Assembly (NCBI RefSeq): GCF_030551255.1
Contig: NZ_CP130630.1
Span: 2,151,501-2,215,500, forward strand
DNA from: Streptomyces sp. NL15-2K
Lineage (GTDB): Bacteria; Actinomycetota; Actinomycetes; Streptomycetales; Streptomycetaceae
DNA length: 64,000 bases
Reading direction: 5' to 3'
A program made the translations under genes and the position numbers. The notes below the pieces were generated by a model. The model did not search any database, was not told the DNA's origin, and saw only the letters and a program-made list of their open reading frames with translations. Below, in pieces: positions 57,314 to 64,000 of this stretch. Positions within the stretch are counted from its first letter, which is position 1. Each line of letters opens with the position of its first letter.

Positions 57314-59290
57314 TCACACCTGAATCCGGCGCTCCACCACATCAACGAGCTTCGCCAGCGCTTCGTCACGCGGAATGCCGTTTTCCTGGGACCCGTCGCG
57401 GTAGCGGAACGACACCGTGCCCGCGTTCATGTCATCGTCACCGACAATGATCATGAAAGGAACCTTCAGCTTCTGGTGGGTTCGGATCTTCTTCTGCATG
57501 CGGTCCGACGACGAGTCGACCTCGACCCGCAGCCCCTTCGCCTTCGCCTCGGCAGCGAACTTCTCCAGGTACTCGACATGCGCGTCGCCCACGGGGATAC
57601 CGACCGCCTGCACCGGCGCCAGCCAAGCCGGGAACGCACCCGCGTAGTGCTCAAGGAGCACCGCGAAGAACCGCTCGATCGAGCCGAACAGGGCCCGGTG
57701 GATCATGACCGGGCGCTGCTTGGAGCCGTCGGGCGAGGTGTACTCCAGCTCGAACCGCTCCGGCAGGTTGAAGTCGAGCTGGATCGTCGACATCTGCCAG
57801 GTACGGCCGATGGCGTCCTTGGTCTGGACGGAGATCTTCGGCCCGTAGAAGGCGGCACCGCCCGGGTCCGGGACCAGGGGCAGACCCTGCTTCTCGGCGA
57901 CCTGCCGCAGCGTCTCGGTCGCCTCCTCCCAGGCCTCGTCGGAGCCGACGAACTTCTCCGGGTCCTTGGTGGACAGCTCCAGGTAGAAGTCGGTCAGGCC
58001 GTAGTCCCGCAGGAGGCCGAGGACGAAGGTGAGCGTCTTGTCGAGCTCCTCGGCCATCTGCTCGCGCGTGCAGTAGATGTGCGCATCGTCCTGGGTGAAG
58101 CCGCGGGCCCGGGTCAGGCCGTGCACGACGCCCGACTTCTCGTACCGGTACACGGTCCCGAACTCGAACAGCCGCAGCGGCAGTTCACGGTACGAGCGGC
58201 CGCGTGCGTCGAAGATCAGGTTGTGCATCGGGCAGTTCATGGGCTTGAGGTAGTAGTCCACGCCCTCGTCGAGCTGCATGGGCGGGTACATGCCGTCGGC
58301 GTACCAGTCCAGGTGGCCCGAGGTCTCGAAGAGCTTCCCCTTCGTGGCGTGCGGGGTGTAGACGAACTCGTAGCCCTCTTCCTCGTGGCGGCGCCGCGAG
58401 TAGTCCTCCATGACCCGGCGGATGATGCCGCCCTTGGGGTGGAAGACGGCGAGGCCGGAGCCGATCTGCTCCGGGATGGAGAACAGGTCGAGCTCACTGC
58501 CCAGCTTGCGGTGGTCGCGCTTCTCGGCCTCGGCGAGGAAGTCGAGGTGCGCCTTCAGCTCGTCCTTGGTCGGCCAGGCGGTGCCGTAGATGCGCTGGAG
58601 CATCGGGTTCTTCTCGCTGCCCCGCCAGTAGGCGGCGGCATTGCGCATCAGCTTGAACGCCGGGATGTTCCGGGTGGTCGGCAGGTGGGGACCGCGGCAG
58701 AGGTCCTTCCAGCACAGGTCACCGGTCTTGGCGTCCAGGTTGTCGTAGATCGTCAGTTCGCCCGCACCGACCTCCACGTCGGCGCCGTCGTCCGCGGAGG
58801 CCGAGCCCTTGAGGCCGATCAGCTCCAGCTTGTACGGCTCGGACGACAGCTCCTCACGGGCCGCCTCGTCCGTCACCACACGGCGCGAGAAGCGCTGCCC
58901 GCGCTTCTGGATCTCCTGCATCTTCTTCTCGATGGCCTTGAGATCCTCGGGCGTGAACGGCTTCTCGACGTCGAAGTCGTAGTAGAAGCCGTCCTTGACC
59001 GGCGGGCCGATGCCCAGCTTGGCCTCGGGGAAGAGCTCCTGCACGGCCTGCGCCATCACGTGCGCGGTGGAGTGGCGCAGGATGTTCAGGCCGTCCTCGG
59101 AGGAGATCTCGACGCCCTCGACCTCCTCGCCCTCGGACAGGACGTACGACAGGTCCTTGAGCTCGCCGCCCACACGCGCGGCGATGATCGAGCGCTCGCC
59201 GGCGAAGAGGTCCGCGGCCGTAGTGCCCGTCGTCACCACGCGCTCTTCCCGCTCGGAATCGCGTTGGATGATCACACGGACGTCTGACAC
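57314..59290 (-). CDS. thrS: Threonyl-tRNA synthetase
   Basis: Class II synthetase charging tRNA-Thr. The 658-aa protein has an N-terminal TGS domain, the editing domain ('[19 protein letters not shown]' with its HxxxH), the zinc Cys in '[20 protein letters not shown]', motif 2 '[20 protein letters not shown]', motif 3 '[20 protein letters not shown]', and the anticodon domain. The GTG at 59288-59290 follows AGGAGAG 4 nt upstream and begins [11 protein letters not shown]; a longer frame to 59326 has no such site. It ends in a CRISPR-like unit and then a terminator. Confidence 0.97.
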   Translation of the reverse strand: MSDVRVIIQRDSEREERVVTTGTTAADLFAGERSIIAARVGGELKDLSYVLSEGEEVEGVEISSEDGLNILRHSTAHVMAQAVQELFPEAKLGIGPPVKDGFYYDFDVEKPFTPEDLKAIEKKMQEIQKRGQRFSRRVVTDEAAREELSSEPYKLELIGLKGSASADDGADVEVGAGELTIYDNLDAKTGDLCWKDLCRGPHLPTTRNIPAFKLMRNAAAYWRGSEKNPMLQRIYGTAWPTKDELKAHLDFLAEAEKRDHRKLGSELDLFSIPEQIGSGLAVFHPKGGIIRRVMEDYSRRRHEEEGYEFVYTPHATKGKLFETSGHLDWYADGMYPPMQLDEGVDYYLKPMNCPMHNLIFDARGRSYRELPLRLFEFGTVYRYEKSGVVHGLTRARGFTQDDAHIYCTREQMAEELDKTLTFVLGLLRDYGLTDFYLELSTKDPEKFVGSDEAWEEATETLRQVAEKQGLPLVPDPGGAAFYGPKISVQTKDAIGRTWQMSTIQLDFNLPERFELEYTSPDGSKQRPVMIHRALFGSIERFFAVLLEHYAGAFPAWLAPVQAVGIPVGDAHVEYLEKFAAEAKAKGLRVEVDSSSDRMQKKIRTHQKLKVPFMIIVGDDDMNAGTVSFRYRDGSQENGIPRDEALAKLVDVVERRIQV

Positions 59291-59411
59291 CGGTCTCTCC
59301 TGACTGAAGGTGGGGTGCGGCGCCATACCTGGAGCGCGCGCATTACCGGATCGTACCGACCCCGGACCCCCGACCGCTAAACGGATGACCTCCGCCCCGG
59401 CCTCCTACGCC

Positions 59412-60638
59412 TCAGTCTCCTCCGCAGGCCTCCTCGAAGAAGTCCAGATCCTCCTGCAGCGACTTCATCAGCCGGTCCCGCTCGGCCTCGTCCACCTGCA
59501 CCGGTACGACCGCGGAGACCCCCGTCAGTTTGCGGAACCCGCCCCGGCTCTCCAATCGCCCGTGCACGCGCACCGGCAGTCCGACCAGGTGTGCGTGCCC
59601 AGCGATGCGGTACGACTCCTCGTCCAGCGCCAGCCGGACGTGCGGGATCTCGGCCCCGGCCAGCACCCGCAGCCGTACGGCACCCTCTCCGCGCGGCCCC
59701 GACCTGCGCATCCGTACCACGGCACCCGTGATCCGGACGGGCACGGACGGTTCCTCGCGCAGGTACCGTGCCCCGGCTTCACGCAGGACGGGAAGGTCTC
59801 CGGGAGAGAACTCGACGGGTTCGCCACCCGCCGCGCAGCCCTGTGGAACACCGGCCGCCGGTGCCCACTCCACGGCGACCCGCGCCCCCTCCGTGCCGCG
59901 CACCAGGGCGATCAGCGCCTCGGTGAGTTCACGGCTGACGCCCGCCTCGACGGCGCCGTCGAAGGCGTCCATGCCGCCGGTGGCCCGCTGGTAGTCGATG
60001 GCCTCGCGGGCGGCGTACAGGGCCTGGTGCAGGCGTACGGCGAGCGGTCGCCCGGTGCCGACCGGCACGAAGGCGGTGAGGCGGCGACCGCCGGCCGCGG
60101 AACCGACGAGGACGTTCTCCAGGGACGCGGCGGCGGTGCGCCGGTAGCGGGCGCCGTAATAGCCCGCACGCGCGCGCGTGGCGAGCGCGCCGGCGAGCAG
60201 CATCTGGCGGGCGGCGGCGCGCAGTTGTTCCTCGACGGTCCACGGGGCGGCGCCGGCCGGGCCGGTCGGCACATCACGCCACCAGCGGATCTCGTCACTG
60301 GGCACGGCGAGGGAGACCAGTACCTCGCGCGCGGAGGGCGTGCCGCTGCGGGACAGTGCGAGGAGCGCCTCGCCGAGGAGATCGTCGCTGTCGGGGAAGG
60401 CGCGGCTCTCGGGCACCAGCAGGCTCGTCCCGCCGCCGCCCGGTCCGGGCGGGGTCCAGCGTCCGTAGCGTCCGGCCGCTCCTCCGCGCCGCTGCCAGCC
60501 GTGCCGGTGCAGCAGGGCGCTGAGCACGGCCGGGTCGACGTCGCCGGGGTCGGGGGCACGGTTCCAGACGACGGCGGCCTGGTCGACGGGGTGCGGTCGT
60601 ACGGACCGCAGCGGCTGCTCCAGCGGGCGGTGCGTCAT
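59412..60638 (-). CDS. Uncharacterised protein coupled to a DUF4365 gene
   Basis: A 408-aa protein I do not recognise. It is Arg/Ala-rich with few hydrophobic stretches, so probably cytoplasmic. The middle contains 'EEQLRAAARQMLLAGALATR' and 'RTAAASLENVLVGSAAGGRR'. The C-terminal ~110 residues alternate as an OB- or beta-barrel-like domain ('VPVRITGAVVRMRRSGPRGE', 'LVGLPVRVHGRLESRGGFRK') and end in an acidic tail 'LQEDLDFFEEACGGD'. The ATG at 60636-60638 overlaps the stop of the DUF4365 gene (ATGA), so the two products are made together. Confidence 0.8.
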   Translation of the reverse strand: MTHRPLEQPLRSVRPHPVDQAAVVWNRAPDPGDVDPAVLSALLHRHGWQRRGGAAGRYGRWTPPGPGGGGTSLLVPESRAFPDSDDLLGEALLALSRSGTPSAREVLVSLAVPSDEIRWWRDVPTGPAGAAPWTVEEQLRAAARQMLLAGALATRARAGYYGARYRRTAAASLENVLVGSAAGGRRLTAFVPVGTGRPLAVRLHQALYAAREAIDYQRATGGMDAFDGAVEAGVSRELTEALIALVRGTEGARVAVEWAPAAGVPQGCAAGGEPVEFSPGDLPVLREAGARYLREEPSVPVRITGAVVRMRRSGPRGEGAVRLRVLAGAEIPHVRLALDEESYRIAGHAHLVGLPVRVHGRLESRGGFRKLTGVSAVVPVQVDEAERDRLMKSLQEDLDFFEEACGGD

Positions 60639-61201
60639 GGTCTGCCTCCGGTCCCGACCCGCGTCATGATCTCGCAGAGCGCCCGGTCGTCGAAGATGCG
60701 CGAGGTCGGTATCCGCACGGTGGTCCGGTTCCGGCCCGTGACGGGATGACCGGCGAGGTTGGTCCAGTAGCAGCAGTGCCTGAGGTCCAGCCGGTCGTGA
60801 CTGGCGCGCAGCCAGTCGTCCTGGGACCTGGGCACGAGCATCACGACGAGGATCTTGTGCACCGAGACCGGGGTGCGGGCGAGCTTGCGCAGGTGGGCGT
60901 TGTCGAGTGTGAAGGAGAAGGTGCGGCCGGGAGGGTTCGGCGGGATCTGGTACGTGCATTTGAGCTGCACCTTGATGGTCACCTCGTCGTCGACGGTGTG
61001 TCCGGGTGCGCTGTGGCTGACGTGCCAGTCGATGCCGTTGTCCGGAAATGGCTGGGACAGTGAGCAGCCGGCGGCCGCCGCGACCGCGTGCAAGTAGCCC
61101 ACCTGCAAGGTCTCCATGCAGGCGGTGGTGGCGAGTGTGCCGCGATGGGGGCCCGTTCGTTCGGGCAGCAGCCCGCCCCGCTCGGGCTGCGCTATCGCCA
61201 T
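60635..61201 (-). CDS. DUF4365-type, PD-(D/E)XK-like protein
   Basis: A 188-aa protein with the DUF4365 layout: 'NGIDWHVSHSAPGHT' followed by 'DEVTIKVQLKCTYQI', an Asp...QxK pattern like the nuclease core of PD-(D/E)XK folds, then 'VHKILVVMLVPRSQDDWLRA' and 'DLRHCCYWTNLAGHPVTGRN'. DUF4365 proteins recur in predicted defence or nucleic-acid loci, but no activity is proven for this one. The ATG at 61199-61201 is used. It is first of a two-gene operon with an overlapping stop/start, divergent from the exonuclease gene. Confidence 0.75.
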   Translation of the reverse strand: MAIAQPERGGLLPERTGPHRGTLATTACMETLQVGYLHAVAAAAGCSLSQPFPDNGIDWHVSHSAPGHTVDDEVTIKVQLKCTYQIPPNPPGRTFSFTLDNAHLRKLARTPVSVHKILVVMLVPRSQDDWLRASHDRLDLRHCCYWTNLAGHPVTGRNRTTVRIPTSRIFDDRALCEIMTRVGTGGRP

Positions 61202-61392
61202 GACGAACAGCCTTCCCAGCCAAGTGAGATGCCCGCACCGGGGCCGAGTGAATTCCGCGTCGGGTCGCTGAACTGCAAGGACCCGTACTCCTGTTGTGTC
61301 CTTCCGGCGTACGGCGCAAACAGCCCGGGTATCACCAAACGGGCAGAAGACGGGGCGTCAGCTGCCGTGGGTGAACGAGGGGTTGTGTAGGT

Positions 61393-62121
61393 ATGACGTG
61401 CTGGTACGAAGGGGCCTTGGCCGCTTTCGACACAGAGACCACGGGTGTGGACGTCGAAGCCGACCGGATCGTGTCGGCCGCCGTCGTCGTCCAGGACGCA
61501 CCGGGGACCAGGCCGCGGGTGAGCCGGTGGCTGGTGAACCCGGGCGTGCCGGTGCCCGCCGCGGCGACGGCGGTGCACGGGCTGACGGAGGAGCATCTCC
61601 GGCTCAACGGCCGCTGGCCGGCTCCGGTGATGTACGAGATAGCCGAGGCGCTGGCGGAGCAGGCCACGGCGGGCCGTCCGCTGGTGGTGATGAACGCGCC
61701 GTTCGATCTGACGCTGCTGGACCGCGAGTTGCGCCGCCATCGCGCCTCGTCCCTGAGCGGCTGGTTCGAGACGTCGCCGCTGCTGGTGCTCGACCCGCGG
61801 GTCCTGGACAAGCACCTGGACCGCTACCGCAAGGGCCGCCGCACCCTCACCGACCTGTGCGCGCAGTACGGCGTCTCGCTGGAGGGCGCGCACGACGCGG
61901 CGGCCGACGCAATGGCCGCGCTGGACCTCGTACGGGCGGTGGGGCGCCGTTTCGCGGCGCGGCTGGAGCGCCTCTCCCCCGCCGAACTGCACACCCTGCA
62001 GGCGGTGTGGCACGCGGCGCAGGCGCGGGGCCTGCAGGCGTGGTTCGCGCGCAGCGGCGTGGAGGAGGCGGTGGATCCGGCATGGCCGCTGCGTCCGGAC
62101 CTACCGGCGGCGGCCGCCTAG
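61393..62121 (+). CDS. DnaQ-like 3'-5' exonuclease (DEDDh)
   Basis: A 242-aa exonuclease related to the DNA polymerase III epsilon subunit. Exo I is 'LAAFDTETTGVDVEADRI', Exo II 'VVMNAPFDLTLLDRELRR' and Exo III 'EGAHDAAADAMAALDLV', so all DEDDh residues are in place. The C-terminal ~50 residues ('LERLSPAELHTLQAVWHAAQ') form an extra helical segment. No polymerase-clamp motif is evident. The ATG at 61393 has a weak site. It ends before a strong shared terminator. Confidence 0.9.
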   Translation: MTCWYEGALAAFDTETTGVDVEADRIVSAAVVVQDAPGTRPRVSRWLVNPGVPVPAAATAVHGLTEEHLRLNGRWPAPVMYEIAEALAEQATAGRPLVVMNAPFDLTLLDRELRRHRASSLSGWFETSPLLVLDPRVLDKHLDRYRKGRRTLTDLCAQYGVSLEGAHDAAADAMAALDLVRAVGRRFAARLERLSPAELHTLQAVWHAAQARGLQAWFARSGVEEAVDPAWPLRPDLPAAAA

Positions 62122-62141
62122 CTGACCAGGTGCGCAAAAAA

Positions 62142-62165
62142 GCCGGTCCGCTGTGGCGGACCGGC
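62142..62165 (-). terminator. Terminator shared by the exonuclease gene and tRNA-Val
   Basis: A 10-bp perfect stem (62142-62151 with 62156-62165), TGTG/CACA loop. On the minus strand it is followed by TTTTTT, a strong intrinsic terminator for the tRNA. On the plus strand it is followed by CTTTC, adequate for the exonuclease transcript. Confidence 0.88.
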
Positions 62166-62174
62166 CTTTCCCGG

Positions 62175-62246
62175 TGGGCGATACTGGGTTCGAACCAGTG
62201 ACCTCTTCGGTGTGAACGAAGCGCTCTCCCACTGAGCTAATCGCCC
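62175..62246 (-). tRNA. tRNA-Val, anticodon CAC
   Basis: A 72-nt cloverleaf on the minus strand: acceptor GGGCGAT/ATCGCCC, D arm GCTC...GAGC, anticodon stem CTTCG/CGAAG with loop TTCACAC (anticodon CAC, reads GUG), T arm CTGGTTCGAACCCAG and discriminator A. The 3' CCA is not fully encoded (ACC then G). GUG is a major valine codon in this GC-rich genome. The hairpin terminator follows 9 nt downstream. Confidence 0.95.
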
Positions 62247-62285
62247 GGGAACGCACTGAACAATACAGGTCCCGGCACGTTTCCT

Positions 62286-62732
62286 TCAAACCGCTTCCAA
62301 GTACGCGGTCAGTCCCCGCCGTCCGGCCCGCATCATCAGCCAGTGGTTGGCACGGAAGACCGGCCGCCCCGGTACGGCGAAGCGCCGCAGCAGCGGTTTG
62401 TTCACGTCGACCACCTGGTCGTAGCGGGCCAGGCTGCCGCTGCCGCGAGCGGTGATCGTCCAGCGTGCCCAGCCGTCGATGTGCCCCGACATGGCGACCT
62501 CCAGGATCCCGGCCACCGGATCGCGCCGCACTTCGCGCACGATGAAGGTGATGTCGTACGGCAGGAGGGAGCGGATCGTGATCACACCACTCGCGTCGTC
62601 GATCCGGTTCACCTCACGCACCTGCCGCCACCAGCGCGGATAGTCCTCGACCCGCTCCAGGGCGTCGTACACGGCGGCGGGTCGCGCGGGCAGCGACCAC
62701 AGGCTGCGGAAGCGGTAATGGGTCCAGTCCAT
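62286..62732 (-). CDS. SRPBCC-superfamily (START/cyclase-like) protein
   Basis: A 148-aa protein of the helix-grip fold that binds hydrophobic ligands. It has the typical opening 'YRFRSLWSLPARPAAVYDAL' and 'ERVEDYPRWWRQVREVNRID', then 'LLPYDITFIVREVRRDPVAG', and a C-terminal helix 'NHWLMMRAGRRGLTAYLEAV'. The ligand and reaction are unknown; 'cyclase/dehydrase' in annotations refers only to the fold. The ATG at 62730-62732 is used. It is monocistronic and divergent from the large membrane protein. Confidence 0.85.
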   Translation of the reverse strand: MDWTHYRFRSLWSLPARPAAVYDALERVEDYPRWWRQVREVNRIDDASGVITIRSLLPYDITFIVREVRRDPVAGILEVAMSGHIDGWARWTITARGSGSLARYDQVVDVNKPLLRRFAVPGRPVFRANHWLMMRAGRRGLTAYLEAV

Positions 62733-62827
62733 GGGCGGAGTCTGCCCGGCGTGGGGGCCCATATCTGAGTACGTCCTGAGTACCCGCACTCATGCCGTAC
62801 GGCGTGACCCAGACCACACTCCAAGGC

Positions 62828-64000
62828 ATGACGCAGATCCCGCCCCCGGCCGAGGAGTTGCGGCTCCTCGACGCCGAACTGTGGCAACTGGACGTCCGGC
62901 GAGCCCAGTTGCTGGCCCGCCGTGCCTGGCTGGTCGCGGCCCTGCACAGGGCGCGGCCGGCTCCCGTCGCACCGCCCCGCCCGGAGGCGGCCGCACCCAG
63001 CGTGCAGAACGTGCTCCTGCTGCTCGGTGGTGTCCTGCTGACCATCGCGGCGATGGTGTTCACGCTGGTCAGCTGGGGTCACCTGGGGATCACCGGGCGG
63101 GCGCTGGTGCTCGGCGCGGTCACGCTGGCCGCGCTCGCGGTGCCGGCGGTGCTGCTGAGGCGGGGGCTGCGGTCGACGGCCGAGTCGGTGGCGGGCCTCG
63201 GGCTCGCGCTGACGGTCCTCGACGCCTATGCCCTGCACGAGGCCGCCCTCGCGGGGACGGACGGGGCGGGATACGCGGCGGTCGCGTCGGCGGTGCTGGC
63301 GGCGACCTGGCTGGCGTACGGCCTGCTGCCGGGGACGGCCGGGTTGCGGCTGCCCCTCCCCGCCGCGCTGACCGCTGCCCAGCTCCCGCTGCTCCTGTGG
63401 GCGCTGGCCGCCGGCACCGATCCGTACGGGATCACGGCCGCACTGCTGGTGACGGCCGGGGTCGACACGGTGGTGGCGCTGCGGGTGACGGCCGGGTCCG
63501 TACGTGTCGTCGCCGCCGTCGGCGCGTACGGCATGGGCGCCTGGGGCGTACTGGCCGCCGGCTGGCTGTCCTGGACGGCCACCGGCCCGAGCGCCGCCGC
63601 CCGTGCGGCGGCGCTCCTCACCCTTGGGTCGGCGATCGCGCTGGGCGCCGCGTGGCATGGCGGGCGTACGGCTGTGCGCGAGCCCGGCGAGACGGAGGGC
63701 GGTGCGCGCGCCCCTGGAGAGAAGCGTTCCCTCGGCCTCGCCGTCACGTCCGGGCTGCTCATGGTGGCCGCGCTCGGCGGCCTGGCGCGCTCCGTCCTGC
63801 CTGAGATGTGGACGGTTCCGGCCCATCTGGCCTGCGGGATCGCCCTCTTGGCGGCGGTACTGGCCGGTCGGCTGCCGGATGCGGTGCGACAGGGACTCGC
63901 CTGGGCCTCCGGCGCCGTACAGGCGCTGGCCCTGCTGTGGGCGCTGCCTGTCGTCGCAGTGGCGGTGCTGGGACCGGTCGGCTGGGCGGAGCGCGCCTGG
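62828..64000 (+). CDS. Large multi-span membrane protein (cut by window edge)
   Basis: An open frame of at least 391 codons running off the window. After a charged cytoplasmic ~45 residues ('LRLLDAELWQLDVRRAQLLA') comes a long series of alanine/leucine/glycine-rich transmembrane helices, starting 'VQNVLLLLGGVLLTIAAMVF' and 'HLGITGRALVLGAVTLAALA'. At least ten helices are visible. The first pair resembles DUF2157-type membrane proteins. No transporter motif was recognised. The ATG at 62828 has AAGG 2-5 nt upstream; an in-frame ATG at 62792 is possible. Confidence 0.8.
   Translation, partial: MTQIPPPAEELRLLDAELWQLDVRRAQLLARRAWLVAALHRARPAPVAPPRPEAAAPSVQNVLLLLGGVLLTIAAMVFTLVSWGHLGITGRALVLGAVTLAALAVPAVLLRRGLRSTAESVAGLGLALTVLDAYALHEAALAGTDGAGYAAVASAVLAATWLAYGLLPGTAGLRLPLPAALTAAQLPLLLWALAAGTDPYGITAALLVTAGVDTVVALRVTAGSVRVVAAVGAYGMGAWGVLAAGWLSWTATGPSAAARAAALLTLGSAIALGAAWHGGRTAVREPGETEGGARAPGEKRSLGLAVTSGLLMVAALGGLARSVLPEMWTVPAHLACGIALLAAVLAGRLPDAVRQGLAWASGAVQALALLWALPVVAVAVLGPVGWAERAW

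Noticed and set aside
59291-59411. T-box leader upstream of thrS
   Set aside because: No T-box consensus or specifier hairpin is visible in the short gap.

Overview
The window is chromosomal DNA from a Streptomyces, or a very close relative. Evidence: roughly 70% or higher GC; frequent GTG and a few TTG starts; a developmental regulator (4447-4950) whose c-di-GMP signature sits at the exact BldD positions; and a gene order that, from memory and not from a search, matches the conserved Streptomyces core running from carA/pyr through bldD, nusB-efp, aroBKC, aroE, mltG, ruvX-alaS, rpsD, rarA, hisS, relA-apt-secFD-yajC, ruvBAC, the YebC gene, pdxTS and the phosphatidylinositol-mannoside genes to thrS.

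Layout. 1-4192 (minus) is the pyrimidine operon pyrR-pyrB-pyrC-membrane gene-carA, with a PyrR-binding RNA element overlapping the pyrR ribosome binding site. bldD is divergent from it. 5149-15152 (minus) holds nusB-efp-aminopeptidase, a P-loop protein, aroB-aroK-aroC, an exported two-subunit molybdenum oxidoreductase, and aroE. 15153-19824 is the main accessory stretch. mltG is flanked on one side by a lower-GC segment encoding a small secreted protein. On the other side is an IscB-type RNA-guided nuclease with an omega-RNA-like leader, apparently inserted between ruvX and mltG. 19825-27609 returns to core genes (ruvX, alaS, rpsD, rarA, a VKOR protein), with a decayed LuxR/ATPase-type regulator at about 24.0-24.6 kb.

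27753-30848 is a decaying ABC-transporter plus two-component locus. It shows a nonsense codon, two 1-base losses in identical G runs, an inverted permease C-terminus and a palindromic insertion that removes the kinase phospho-acceptor histidine. 30930-47874 is core again: hisS, an MBL hydrolase, an anchored cyclophilin, a DUF349 protein, relA, apt, secF, secD, yajC, ruvB, ruvA, ruvC, the YebC gene, pdxT and pdxS. A 169-bp MITE-like element ends exactly at the relA stop codon. 48051-59290 carries a secreted hydrolase, three PIM-lipid genes (mannosyltransferase, acyltransferase, PIP synthase), an EF-G-like GTPase, a membrane protein, a HIT protein and thrS. Between thrS and the HIT gene lies a two-repeat, one-spacer type I-E CRISPR remnant. 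59412-64000 has an overlapping DUF4365/unknown pair, a DnaQ-like exonuclease, tRNA-Val(CAC), an SRPBCC protein and the start of a large membrane protein.

How the genes work together. Most minus-strand blocks are tightly packed, with ATGA or GTGA stop/start overlaps implying translational coupling (pyrC to the membrane gene to carA; aroC-aroK-aroB; ruvC-ruvA; apt-secF; the PIM trio). The newest-looking biology is the IscB/omega-RNA insertion, in which the RuvC-III aspartate is replaced by tyrosine. The orphan CRISPR unit in the thrS 3' UTR and the MITE that supplies the relA stop codon come next. No cas genes and no TnpA transposase are present in the window.
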